A stretch of DNA of 64,000 bases from Defluviimonas salinarum. Its GTDB lineage: Bacteria; Pseudomonadota; Alphaproteobacteria; Rhodobacterales; Rhodobacteraceae. Positions 8,231-16,659 of the stretch are shown piece after piece. The notes under the pieces were generated by a model. That model worked only from the letters and a program-made list of their open reading frames with translations, made no database searches and was not told the DNA's origin. Position 1 is the stretch's first letter. Each line of letters starts with the position of its first letter. Location: contig NZ_JAPDOG010000002.1 in NCBI RefSeq assembly GCF_026013545.1, positions 248,001 through 312,000 of the forward strand, read 5' to 3'. A program made the translations under genes and the position numbers.

Positions 8231-9555
8231 GCAGCCAGCGCCCGGTCGATTGCGGTCGCGAGCTTGGTCGTCAGTTCGCCGATCTGCGCATCCTCGATGA
8301 TGAAGGGCGGCGCGAGCAGGACATGGTCACCACGCTGGCCGTCGATCGTGCCCCCCATCGGGTAGCAGATCAGCCCCTCGGCGAAGGCTTCGGCCTTGAT
8401 CTTCGCGTTGAGCTTCCGCGCGGGATCGAACGGCGTCTTGGTTTCGCGATCCGCCACCAGTTCCACCCCGCGAAAGAGGCCGCGGCCGCGGATGTCGCCG
8501 ACATGGGGGTGCTGGCCAAACCGGTCGCGGAGCGCGGCGTCGAGCTTCGCGCCCTGTTCGCGGACGCGCGGCAGGAGCCCGTCGTCGAGAATGCGGCTGA
8601 GGACGGCGTTCGCCGCCGCCGCGGCCATCGCGTGGCCCATGTAGGTATGGCCGTGCTGGAAGAAGCCGGAGCCGGCCTTGATCGCCTCGTAGATCGCCCC
8701 GGTGCAAAGGAGGGCGCCGATCGGCTGGTAGCCGGCGCCGAGCCCCTTGGCGATGGTGATCATGTCGGGCGCGACTCCGTCCTCGAGGCAGGCGAAGAGG
8801 TGGCCGGTCCGGCCCATCCCGCACATCACCTCGTCGAGGATCAGGAGGATACCGTGGCGGTCGCAGATCTCGCGGATGCGCCTGAGATAGCCTGGCACGG
8901 CCGGAACCGCGCCGGCGGTGGCGCCGACCACGGGCTCGGCGACGAAGGCCATCACCGTCTCGGGGCCGAGGCGCCGGATTTCCGCCTCCAGCTCCTCGGC
9001 GGCGCGCTGGCCGTAAGCCTCCTGGGTCTCGCCCTCGGCGCGGTCGCGGTATTCGTAGCAGGGCGCGATATGGGTGGTCTCGACCAGCAGCGGCCGGAAC
9101 TGGGCGCGGCGCCATTCGTTGCCGCCCGTCGCCAGCGCGCCGAGCGTGTTGCCGTGATAGCTTTGCCGCCTTGCAATGACGCGGTGGCGGGAGGGCTGGC
9201 CGGTCTCGAGGAAATACTGGCGGGCGAGCTTCAACGCCGCCTCCACCGCCTCGGAGCCGCCGGAGACGAGGTAAACGCGGTCGATGCCCTCGGGCGCCTC
9301 GGCGATCAGCCGGTCGGCCAGGGCCTCGGCCGGGTCGGAGGTGAAGAAGCCTGTATGGGCGAAGGCCACGCGGTCGAGTTGGTCATGCAATGCGGTGCGC
9401 ACCTTTGCGTCGGAATGGCCGAGGCAGGACACCGCGGCGCCGCCGGAGCCATCGAGATAGCGTTTCCCCGAGGAGTCGATCAGGTAGCAGCCGTCGCCCT
9501 TGACGGCTGTTGGCAGGGTCCCCTTCGTGGACCGGCCGAAGATGTGGTTGGGCAA
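8227..9555 (-). CDS. Class III pyridoxal-phosphate aminotransferase
   Basis: A 442-residue fold-type I aminotransferase. It has the PLP-phosphate glycine region (VSGGSEAVEAALKLARQY), the SYHGNTLGA motif, the Asp of LILDEVMCGMGRTG that contacts the pyridine nitrogen, and the catalytic Lys in MITIAKGLGAGYQPIGA. The start codon is TTG at 9555, supported by AGGAG nine bases upstream. It lies 3 bp after the UspA stop and overlaps the BKACE gene by 4 bp. Omega-amino acid, beta-amino acid or diamine substrates are typical of the class. A beta-amino acid would fit the BKACE partner, but that is inference. Confidence 0.9.
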   Translation of the reverse strand: MPNHIFGRSTKGTLPTAVKGDGCYLIDSSGKRYLDGSGGAAVSCLGHSDAKVRTALHDQLDRVAFAHTGFFTSDPAEALADRLIAEAPEGIDRVYLVSGGSEAVEAALKLARQYFLETGQPSRHRVIARRQSYHGNTLGALATGGNEWRRAQFRPLLVETTHIAPCYEYRDRAEGETQEAYGQRAAEELEAEIRRLGPETVMAFVAEPVVGATAGAVPAVPGYLRRIREICDRHGILLILDEVMCGMGRTGHLFACLEDGVAPDMITIAKGLGAGYQPIGALLCTGAIYEAIKAGSGFFQHGHTYMGHAMAAAAANAVLSRILDDGLLPRVREQGAKLDAALRDRFGQHPHVGDIRGRGLFRGVELVADRETKTPFDPARKLNAKIKAEAFAEGLICYPMGGTIDGQRGDHVLLAPPFIIEDAQIGELTTKLATAIDRALAA

Positions 9556-9558
9556 GAG

Positions 9559-9984
9559 TCAGCTCCTAGCGACATAGACGGATTGGCGGGCGTGACGAAC
9601 GACGCGCGCGGCGTTGGGGCCAAGGAGGTAGTCCTTCAGCACCGGCCGGTGCGAGCCGATGACGATGACGTCGACATTCAGCTTGTCGGCGGCCTTGACC
9701 ACCTCGTCGTAGATCGTGCCGTGGGCGACATGGGGATGGGTCTCGATCCCCTTTGGCACATGGGTCTGGATCCAGGCGGCGAGTGCCTCGCCGAACTTGT
9801 GCAGCATCTTCTGCTCGTAGCCCTCGGGAAAGAAGCCCGAGACCTGCGGCAGGCCGAAATCGGGCACGACGCAGACGACATGGATCACGCCGCCGTCATG
9901 GGCGAGGTCGAGCGCGGCGGCGAGAGGCGCCTTGCTCGTCTCCTCGTTGTTGATGTCGACGGCGAGAAGGATCGTCTTGGCCAT
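9559..9984 (-). CDS. Universal stress protein, UspA family
   Basis: A 141-residue single-domain Usp protein. The N-terminal beta strand is TILLAVDINNEE and the C-terminal nucleotide-binding loop is IVIGSHRPVLKDYLLGPNAA, close to the G-2x-G-9x-G pattern of ATP-binding Usp proteins. The ATG at 9984 has GAGGAG upstream. It lies between the TRAP transporter (26 bp upstream) and the aminotransferase (3 bp downstream). Usp genes are often linked to TRAP transporters (the TeaD-TeaABC arrangement), so it may modulate transport. Confidence 0.92.
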   Translation of the reverse strand: MAKTILLAVDINNEETSKAPLAAALDLAHDGGVIHVVCVVPDFGLPQVSGFFPEGYEQKMLHKFGEALAAWIQTHVPKGIETHPHVAHGTIYDEVVKAADKLNVDVIVIGSHRPVLKDYLLGPNAARVVRHARQSVYVARS

Positions 9985-10010
9985 GGCTGTCACTCCTCGG
10001 TTTGTGGGCC

Positions 10011-12644
10011 TCAGAAGGCTGGTTTGGTCTGCCGGCGGCGCTGGAGCAGGATCACCAGCCCCAGAAGCGCGAGCGCCGGGATGTAGAACACCTGCTTCGG
10101 CATCCGGTTGGCCGGTGAAAGGACGCTCACCACCTCCACTCGCTCCTCGGTGTAGAAGTCGAAGCCGGAGAGCTTTTCCTGGTAGGGCGTGCCGAACATC
10201 GGCTCGTCCATGTAGAGCTTGTCGCCCTCGGGCAGGAGGAAGAGGCCCGCCGCCTCGGCGCGGCCGGTCGCCGGCTCGTCCTCGGCCACGGTATGGACCA
10301 GCGTCGTCTGGGTCGAGCCGCCGGTGGTGAAGGAGGGGCCCGAGACGATGAAGCGGATGCGCTCGCCGGGAACGGCCGCGTCGAGGGCGGCGGCAAGCTC
10401 GGTCGGCGGGCTTTCGTGGAACGGGTCGGAGACCCGGTTGAGCCAGAACCCCGGTACGAAGAGCGTGAACGCCACCAGGAGGAGTGCGGCACTTTCCCAG
10501 ATCCGCGAACGGGCGAGGAAATAGCCCTGCGTCGCGGCGGCGAAGAGAAGCATCGCGAAGGTCGCGACGATGAAGACGAAGGTCGCCTGGAGGATCCCGG
10601 TCCAGGTCCCGAGGTCGATGCCATAGAGGATCAGCGTCGGGTTGTAGATGAACAGGAACGGCAGCGCGACGGTCCGCATCGAGTAGAAGAAGGCGGTGAA
10701 GCCGGTGCGGATCGGATCGCCCCCCGAGACCGCGGCGGCGGCGAAGGATGCAAGCCCCACCGGCGGCGTCACGTCGGCCATGATGCCGAAGTAGAAGACG
10801 AAGAGATGCGCCGCGATCAGGGGCACGATCAGCCCTTCCTGCGCGCCGAGCGTCACCACGACCGAGGCCATGAGCGAGGAGACGACGATGTAGTTCGCGG
10901 TCGTCGGCAGGCCCATGCCGAGGATCAGCGAGAAGACCCCGATCAAGAGGAGCATCAGCATCAGGTTGCCGCCCGACAGGACCTCGACGAGCCCGGCGAG
11001 CTCGGTGCCGATCGGCGTCTTGGTGACGGTGGCGACGATGATGCCTGCCGCCGCGGTGGCGACGCCGATGCCGATCATGTTGCGGGCGCCGGCGATCATG
11101 CCCTCGATCAGGTCGTCGAAGCCGGCGCGCGTGGCCTCTCTGACGTTCTCGCCACGGAACATCGCCTTGAGTGGTCGCTGGGTGACGATGATCACGAGCA
11201 TCGCCGCCACCGCGTAGAAGGCGGATTTCGCGGGTGACTGCATCTCGACCATGAGGAACCAGACGAGGACGAGGATCGGCAGGATGAAGTGAAGCCCGGT
11301 CGGGAAGACCTGCGCCACGGTCGGCAGGTGGAATTCCTTCGCGTTCGGGTCGTCCAGCGCCAGATCCTCGCGCCCGGCGGCAGTGCGGATCGCCAAAACG
11401 TAGACGACGGCGATCGCGGCGAGCACGACCCAGTCGGCGATGCCGGGTGCGGCGGTACGCAGGCCCTGGATGCCGTAGATGAGACCGGTGAAGGCCGCGC
11501 CGGCGACGACGAAGCCGATGAAGATCTTGAGGAACATCTGGGCCAGCGACTTCGCCTCGCCGAGCGCCGGCATGTCCTTCTTCAAGGCCTCCAGATGCAC
11601 GATGTAGACCAGCGCGATGTAGGAGATCACCGCCGGGATGAAGGCGTGCTTGATCACCTCGACGTAAGAGATGCCGACGAACTCGACCATCAGGAAGGCG
11701 GCAGCGCCCATCACGGGCGGCATGATCTGGCCGTTGACCGAACTGGCCACCTCGACCGCGCCGGCCTTTTCCGACGAAAAGCCGACGCGTTTCATCAGCG
11801 GAATGGTGAAGGTGCCGGTGGTGACGACGTTGGCGATCGAGGAACCCGAGATGAGCCCGGTCATGGCGGAACCCACGACGGCGGCCTTGGCTGGTCCGCC
11901 GCGCAGATGCCCGAGGCCGGCAAAGGCGAGCTGGATGAAGTAGTTGCCCGCCCCGGCCTTGTCGAGGATCGCGCCGAAGAGCACGAAGAGGAAGACGAAG
12001 GCGGTCGAGACGCCGAGCGGAATGCCGAAGACGCCGCCGGTGTCGAGCCACTGGGCGTTCACGATCGAGGTGAACGAGAGCCCGTTGTGCTCGATGATGT
12101 CGGGGATGAGCCAGCCCTGGCCCATGTAGGCGTAAAGCAGGAAGAGCGAGCCGACGATGGTGAGCGCAGGGCCGAGCGCGCGGCGCGAGGCTTCGAGGAG
12201 GACGACGATGCCCACGGCGCCGATGATGATCTGGGCCTGCGTCGGCAGGCCGGAGCGCGCGGTCATGGCGAGGTGGTTCGAGAAGGCGAAGATGTAGAAG
12301 GCGCAGAAGAAGCCCACGGCCGCGAGGATCCAGTCGAAAACGGGCACCCGGTTGCGCGGCGAGGTCTTCAGCGCGGGATAGGCGAGAAACGCTAGCGTGA
12401 TCGCGAAGGCGAGGTGCATCGGCCGGGTCTGGGTCGAGTTCATCACCGGCAGGTACTGGCCGAACCAGAGCTGCGGCTGGGCGATCCAGAGCTGGAACAG
12501 CGACCAGCCGAGCGCGAGGCCCGAGATCAGAAGCGCCACCGCGCGGCTTTCAGGGACCCGTCCCCCGGTGTCGGTCGAGGCGACCAGATCCTGAAGCTCG
12601 TCATCGCTGAGCTGGGTGGCCTTGGCTTCGGTATTCTCGCTCAT
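10011..12644 (-). CDS. TRAP transporter fused permease (4TM/12TM, TAXI type)
   Basis: An 877-residue inner-membrane protein fusing the small (DctQ-like) and large (DctM-like) TRAP permease subunits, as is usual for TAXI-type systems. Many hydrophobic spans are visible. The conserved large-subunit core includes GPAKAAVVGSAMTGLISGSS, NGQIMPPVMGAAAFLMVEF, GMGLPTTANYIVVSSLM and MADVTPPVGLASFAAAAVSG. A soluble, probably periplasmic segment of about 140 residues (NRVSDPFHESPPTELAAALD...) precedes the last span. The binding protein lies upstream across a stem-loop. The system imports organic anions or amino acids using an ion gradient; the ligand is not predictable from sequence. Confidence 0.93.
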   Translation of the reverse strand: MSENTEAKATQLSDDELQDLVASTDTGGRVPESRAVALLISGLALGWSLFQLWIAQPQLWFGQYLPVMNSTQTRPMHLAFAITLAFLAYPALKTSPRNRVPVFDWILAAVGFFCAFYIFAFSNHLAMTARSGLPTQAQIIIGAVGIVVLLEASRRALGPALTIVGSLFLLYAYMGQGWLIPDIIEHNGLSFTSIVNAQWLDTGGVFGIPLGVSTAFVFLFVLFGAILDKAGAGNYFIQLAFAGLGHLRGGPAKAAVVGSAMTGLISGSSIANVVTTGTFTIPLMKRVGFSSEKAGAVEVASSVNGQIMPPVMGAAAFLMVEFVGISYVEVIKHAFIPAVISYIALVYIVHLEALKKDMPALGEAKSLAQMFLKIFIGFVVAGAAFTGLIYGIQGLRTAAPGIADWVVLAAIAVVYVLAIRTAAGREDLALDDPNAKEFHLPTVAQVFPTGLHFILPILVLVWFLMVEMQSPAKSAFYAVAAMLVIIVTQRPLKAMFRGENVREATRAGFDDLIEGMIAGARNMIGIGVATAAAGIIVATVTKTPIGTELAGLVEVLSGGNLMLMLLLIGVFSLILGMGLPTTANYIVVSSLMASVVVTLGAQEGLIVPLIAAHLFVFYFGIMADVTPPVGLASFAAAAVSGGDPIRTGFTAFFYSMRTVALPFLFIYNPTLILYGIDLGTWTGILQATFVFIVATFAMLLFAAATQGYFLARSRIWESAALLLVAFTLFVPGFWLNRVSDPFHESPPTELAAALDAAVPGERIRFIVSGPSFTTGGSTQTTLVHTVAEDEPATGRAEAAGLFLLPEGDKLYMDEPMFGTPYQEKLSGFDFYTEERVEVVSVLSPANRMPKQVFYIPALALLGLVILLQRRRQTKPAF

Positions 12645-12692
12645 CGTCGTTCCCCTTCGCGCATGCAGGACGGTGGTGGCGGGAAGTCAGAC

Positions 12693-12719
12693 GGGGCGCC
12701 GGGTCAGGTGCGGCGCCCC
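12693..12719 (-). promoter_or_regulatory. Stem-loop between TAXI binding-protein and permease genes
   Basis: A perfect 9-bp GC stem (GGGGCGCCG 12693-12701 with CGGCGCCCC 12711-12719) encloses a 9-base loop in the 119-bp gap between the two transporter genes. There is no T run on the downstream (minus-strand) side. It is better read as an mRNA-stabilising or attenuating hairpin, which would keep binding-protein transcript in excess over permease transcript, than as a full terminator. Confidence 0.5.
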
Positions 12720-12763
12720 GCGAGAGGCAGCCTCGGTATTCGGCTGCTTTCAGATCGCGTGGG

Positions 12764-13726
12764 TCACTCGATGAGCCCGGCCTCGCGGAAGTACTTCTCC
12801 GCACCGGGATGAAGCGGCGCCGAGAGACCTTCTTTCGTCATTTCCTTCGGGTCGAGATTTGCGAAGGCCGGATGCAGGCCGCGGAACTGGTCGATGTCGG
12901 AGAACACCGCCTTGACGAGCGCATAGACCGTCTCCTCGGGAACCGAGGCCGAGGTCACGAGAGTCGCGCCGACGCCGAAGGTTTGGACGTCGGCGTCGGT
13001 GCCGCGGTACATGCCGCCGGGAATCGTGGCCTTGCGGTAATAGGGGTGCTTCTCGACCAGCGCGTCGACGGCCGGGCCGGCGACGTTCACGAGTACCGAG
13101 TCGCAGGCGGTGGCCGCCTCCTGGATCGAGCCTGACGGATGGCCGACCGTATAGACCATCGCATCGATGTTGTTGTCGCAGAGCGCCTGGCTCTGCTCGG
13201 CGCCCTGGAGCTCGGACACGAGCGAGAAGTCGGACATGGTCCAGCCCATCTCGGCCATCACCACTTCCATCGTATCGCGCTGACCGGAGCCGGGATTGCC
13301 GACGTTCACCCGCTTGCCCTTGAGATCCTCGAAATTCGCCACGCCTGCATCGGCGCGCGCGACGACCGTGAAGGGCTCCGGATGGATCGAGAAGACCGAG
13401 CGCAGGTCGGGGTTGGCACCGTTCTCGGCGAAGGTGCCTTCGCCGTTCATCGCCTTGAACTGAACGTCGGACTGCGCGACGCCGAACTGCAACTCGCCCG
13501 CGCGGACCGCGTTGACGTTGTAGACCGAGCCGCCGGTCGATTCGACGCCGCAGCGGATGCCGTGCTCGGCGCGGGTCTTGGACATCATCCGGCAGATCGC
13601 GCCGCCGGTCGGGTAGTACACGCCGGTCACGCCGCCGGTGCCGATCGAAATGAAGCTTTCCTGGGCGACGCCCGGAGCGGCGGCCAGGCCCAACGCGACC
13701 AGGGCCGCGAATGTTGCACGTTTCAT
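12764..13726 (-). CDS. TAXI-family TRAP transporter solute-binding protein
   Basis: A 320-residue periplasmic protein with a signal peptide ([22 protein letters not shown]). The TAXI signature is clear: [24 protein letters not shown], then [32 protein letters not shown], and [20 protein letters not shown]. It delivers solute to the fused permease encoded downstream. Its promoter region is shared with the divergent RpiR-type gene and holds an inverted repeat, so the two are likely co-regulated. Confidence 0.93.
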   Translation of the reverse strand: MKRATFAALVALGLAAAPGVAQESFISIGTGGVTGVYYPTGGAICRMMSKTRAEHGIRCGVESTGGSVYNVNAVRAGELQFGVAQSDVQFKAMNGEGTFAENGANPDLRSVFSIHPEPFTVVARADAGVANFEDLKGKRVNVGNPGSGQRDTMEVVMAEMGWTMSDFSLVSELQGAEQSQALCDNNIDAMVYTVGHPSGSIQEAATACDSVLVNVAGPAVDALVEKHPYYRKATIPGGMYRGTDADVQTFGVGATLVTSASVPEETVYALVKAVFSDIDQFRGLHPAFANLDPKEMTKEGLSAPLHPGAEKYFREAGLIE

Positions 13727-13772
13727 ACGAAATCTCCTCTCCCATTGTAATTTGCTTTTCCTAGAAATGATG

Positions 13773-13809
13773 CATTTGTGTTATGTCTGTCAATAAAGTA
13801 ACGCAAATG
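13773..13809. promoter_or_regulatory. Inverted-repeat operator candidate between TAXI and RpiR genes
   Basis: CATTTGTGTTA (13773-13783) and TAACGCAAATG (13799-13809) match as an inverted repeat at 10 of 11 positions, with centres 26 bp apart. They sit in the AT-rich stretch of the divergent intergenic region, against a GC-rich background. The position and spacing suit a dimer or tetramer of the adjacent RpiR-type regulator controlling both directions. The link to that regulator is inference. Confidence 0.5.
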
Positions 13810-13871
13810 AGTTATCGCGACGGATGCCACGCCGGGGGTGTTGCCGCCGCGCGGAATGCGTAAGGTCGGCC

Positions 13872-14735
13872 ATGGCAATGAAATCGCTCGAAAAACTGAA
13901 TGCCGACCTGACCCGGATCGCCAGCGAGGGGACGCCCGCGCTGGCGAGCTTCGCCTCCTGGGTGCTCGACCACTATGCGGAGGTCGCCTTCAACTCGATT
14001 CGGGGGCTTGCGGAACAAGCCGGGGTCAATTCCAATACCGTGATCCGGCTCGCCAAGGAGCTCGGCTTCGACGGCTACGACGCGTTCCGCTCGGAGATTC
14101 AGACCGCCCTGAGGAGCCGTACGATCGACTATTCGGCGCGGGCCGCGGCGCTCCATAACCGCACCGGGACCGACGTTTTCAGCGATCTCATCGCTGCCAA
14201 CCGCGCCAATGCCGAGGTCGTGTTCTCGGCCGAGATGCAGAGCCTTCTCGAGGGGGTGATCGAGCCGATGCTGGCGGCGCGGCGGGTGCATTCGATCGGG
14301 GTCCGGAGCTGCTATTCGATCGCGCACTACTTTTCCTACGTCGGCGGCATGGCTTTCGGCAACTTCGCCACCGTGCCCGCTCAGCCGGGCGCGATCATGG
14401 ACCAGCTCTCGCAGGTCGGCCCCGACGACATCGTCGTCGCGATCAGCTTCGAGCACTATTCAACCGAGGTGGTGCGCGCCTGCCAGATCGCCCGCGACTG
14501 CGGCGGGCGGATCCTCGCGCTGACCGACAGCCATCGGTCCCCGATCGCTCGCGGAGCCTGGCAGGTGATCCCGCTGCCGATGGCGGGGCCGCAGTTCATG
14601 CCCTCTCTCAACTCCGCCTTCATCGTGGTCGAGATGCTGCTCGCGGCCATGGCGGCACGATCGGGTCAGGCGGCGCAGAACGTGCGCGACTTCGAGGCGC
14701 GCATCCAGCGGTTCGGCGGGTATGTAAGAGTGTGA
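13872..14735 (+). CDS. MurR/RpiR-family transcriptional regulator
   Basis: A 287-residue protein with an N-terminal HTH_6 domain (FNSIRGLAEQAGVNSNTVIR, about residues 35-70) and a C-terminal SIS sugar-phosphate-binding-fold domain (RRVHSIGVRSCYSIAHYFSY, DIVVAISFEHYSTEVVRACQ, GGRILALTDSHRSPIA). The ATG at 13872 is preferred over an upstream in-frame start because TAAGG lies at good distance. It is divergent from the TAXI binding protein gene and likely controls the TRAP/UspA/aminotransferase/BKACE run. The SIS domain may sense a phosphosugar or another intermediate. Confidence 0.88.
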   Translation: MAMKSLEKLNADLTRIASEGTPALASFASWVLDHYAEVAFNSIRGLAEQAGVNSNTVIRLAKELGFDGYDAFRSEIQTALRSRTIDYSARAAALHNRTGTDVFSDLIAANRANAEVVFSAEMQSLLEGVIEPMLAARRVHSIGVRSCYSIAHYFSYVGGMAFGNFATVPAQPGAIMDQLSQVGPDDIVVAISFEHYSTEVVRACQIARDCGGRILALTDSHRSPIARGAWQVIPLPMAGPQFMPSLNSAFIVVEMLLAAMAARSGQAAQNVRDFEARIQRFGGYVRV

Positions 14736-14761
14736 TGCCAGGTCCCGTCGGTCCCGCCGGT

Positions 14762-14804
14762 CCAAGAAAATTCAATTTTCTTGGAAAAAATCTTCAAAGA
14801 TTTT
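14762..14804. terminator. AT-rich double hairpin between converging genes (bidirectional terminator candidate)
   Basis: Two adjacent palindromes lie in a strikingly AT-rich patch. One is CCAAGAAAATT/AATTTTCTTGG (14762-14784), nearly perfect with a tiny loop. The other is AAAATCTT/AAGATTTT (14787-14804), ending in TTTT. The patch lies between the converging RpiR and rppH genes. Similar AAAATTC-AATTTT palindromes are frequent between genes in this bacterial group, so it may be both a terminator and a repeat-family copy. Confidence 0.55.
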
Positions 14805-14833
14805 CTCTCCCCAACGCAATCGTGACGCTACAC

Positions 14834-15319
14834 TCAGGCGAGATGCGGCCGGAACGCAGTGACAACTTCCTCGTAGACCGCGCGTTTGAAGGGCACGATC
14901 GCAGCGAGCATCTCGTTCGCCGTCACCCAGCGCCATTCGGAGAATTCCGGATGCTCGGTCGCAATGTCGATCTGGTCGTCGGTACCCTTGAAGCGGAACA
15001 GGAACCAGCGCTGTTTCTGGCCACGGAACCTGCCGCCCCAGACCTTCCCGACCAGGTGACCGGGAAGGTCGTAGGTCACCCAGTCCGGCGACTTGGCGAC
15101 GAACTCGACGAGATCCTCGGGGATCCCGGTTTCCTCCCGCAGCTCCCGCAAAGCCGCCTTGCGCGGCTTTTCGCCATCGTCGATCCCGCCCTGCGGCATC
15201 TGCCAGGCCGGGATCTCGCTGTCCTTGCGCTGGCCGGCGAAGATCCGGCCCCGCGCGTCGATCAGGACGACGCCGACGCAGGGCCGGTAGGGCAGGCGCG
15301 CAATCGCCTCCGGCGTCAT
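14834..15319 (-). CDS. rppH: RNA pyrophosphohydrolase (Nudix)
   Basis: A 161-residue Nudix hydrolase that removes pyrophosphate from 5'-triphosphorylated mRNA and so starts decay, or cleaves dinucleoside polyphosphates. The Nudix box spans about residues 44-66 ([20 protein letters not shown] then TGI). RppH/IalA-type context is visible in [20 protein letters not shown] and [10 protein letters not shown]. Its start overlaps the ctpA stop by 4 bp, making it the last gene of the gpmI-envC-ctpA-rppH run. Confidence 0.93.
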   Translation of the reverse strand: MTPEAIARLPYRPCVGVVLIDARGRIFAGQRKDSEIPAWQMPQGGIDDGEKPRKAALRELREETGIPEDLVEFVAKSPDWVTYDLPGHLVGKVWGGRFRGQKQRWFLFRFKGTDDQIDIATEHPEFSEWRWVTANEMLAAIVPFKRAVYEEVVTAFRPHLA

Positions 15320-16656
15320 TCAGCCGCCGCGATGGCCGAGAGCCCCTTGAGGATGTCGATCGCATAGGCGAGCTGATAATCCTCCCCGCGCAGCTTGGCG
15401 GCGGCCTCGGCCTTCTTCTGCTCCTCCTCGAGCATCCGGCGCTCGTCCTCGGTCATCGAATCGTTGGAGATCGCGCCGCGCAGGTCGGCCTCGGAGCGGC
15501 TGCGGCTCGCGGCCGAGCTCTCGGCTTCCGCGCTTTCTTCCGGCTTCGCCTGCGGCTGTTCGACGACGATGTCGGGCGAGATGCCGAGCGCCTGGATCGA
15601 GCGGCCCGACGGCGTGTAGTAGCGCGCGGTGGTCAGCCGCATCGCGCCCTCGCCGCGGAGCGGGATCACCGTCTGGACCGAGCCCTTGCCGAATGACTTG
15701 GTGCCGACGACGATGGCGCGGCGGTGGTCCTGCAGTGCGCCGGTGACGATCTCGGAGGCTGAGGCCGAGCCGCCGTTGATCAGCACGACCATCGGCTTAC
15801 CATCTGCCAGGTCACCGGGCTCGGCGTTGAAGCGTTCGCTGTCCTGCGGGTTGCGGCCGCGGGTGGAGACGATCTCACCCTTGTCGAGAAAGGCGTCGGA
15901 GACCTCGATCGCCTGGGTCAGCAGGCCGCCCGGGTTGTTGCGCAGGTCGAGGACGATGCCGTTGACCTTGTCGATGCCGCCGGCTTCCTCGACCGCGGTC
16001 TTCAACCCCTCGGCCATGTTGTCGTAGGTCTGGTCGTTGAACGTCGTCACGCGCAGCACGACGGTCGTGCCCTCGAGCCGGCCGCGTGCCGCGGTGAGCT
16101 TGATCGTGTCGCGGATGATCGAGACGTCGAACGGCTCGTCGGTGCCTTCGCGGGCGACGGTGATGACGATTTCCGAGCCGACCGGCCCGCGCATCTTGTC
16201 GACCGCCTGGTCGAGCGTGAGGCCAAGCACACTCTCGCCGTCGACATGGGTGATGAAGTCGCCGGCCTGGATTCCGGCGTCGAAGGCCGGGGTGCCGTCG
16301 ATCGGCGAGACGACCTTGACGAAGCCCTCCTCCTGCGTGACCTCGATGCCGAGGCCGCCGAACTCGCCGCGGGTCTGGACCCGCATGTCGTCGAAGGCGT
16401 CCGGCGCGAGGTAGCTCGAATGCGGGTCGAGCGAGGTCAGCATGCCGTTGATCGCGGCCTCGATCAGCTTGCCCTCGTCAACCTGCTCGACATATTGGGC
16501 GCGGATCCGCTCGAAGATGTCGCCGAAGAGGTCGAGCTGTTCATAGACCGAGCCGCCGCTGCCGGATTCCTGCGCGACCAGGGGGCCCGCCACCTGCGTC
16601 GTCAGCACTACGCCGGCAAGCGTGCCGCCGAGCGCGGCCATCACGAATTTCCTCAT
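15316..16656 (-). CDS. ctpA: Carboxy-terminal processing protease (S41 family)
   Basis: A 446-residue periplasmic serine protease. It has an N-terminal signal or anchor ([20 protein letters not shown]), a PDZ domain (about residues 85-170, [20 protein letters not shown]), and the S41 catalytic core with Ser in [15 protein letters not shown] and Lys in [16 protein letters not shown]. The C-terminal tail (about 370-430) is rich in Ala, Glu and Ser and low in complexity. The neighbouring EnvC-like gene fits the common pairing in which a CtpA protease controls peptidoglycan hydrolase activity. Confidence 0.93.
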   Translation of the reverse strand: MRKFVMAALGGTLAGVVLTTQVAGPLVAQESGSGGSVYEQLDLFGDIFERIRAQYVEQVDEGKLIEAAINGMLTSLDPHSSYLAPDAFDDMRVQTRGEFGGLGIEVTQEEGFVKVVSPIDGTPAFDAGIQAGDFITHVDGESVLGLTLDQAVDKMRGPVGSEIVITVAREGTDEPFDVSIIRDTIKLTAARGRLEGTTVVLRVTTFNDQTYDNMAEGLKTAVEEAGGIDKVNGIVLDLRNNPGGLLTQAIEVSDAFLDKGEIVSTRGRNPQDSERFNAEPGDLADGKPMVVLINGGSASASEIVTGALQDHRRAIVVGTKSFGKGSVQTVIPLRGEGAMRLTTARYYTPSGRSIQALGISPDIVVEQPQAKPEESAEAESSAASRSRSEADLRGAISNDSMTEDERRMLEEEQKKAEAAAKLRGEDYQLAYAIDILKGLSAIAAAE

Positions 16657-16659
16657 CGC

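Noticed and set aside
9985-12051. Long frame extending upstream of UspA across the TRAP permease gene
   Set aside because: It is the permease gene read in another frame. UspA has its own ATG and ribosome site at 9984.
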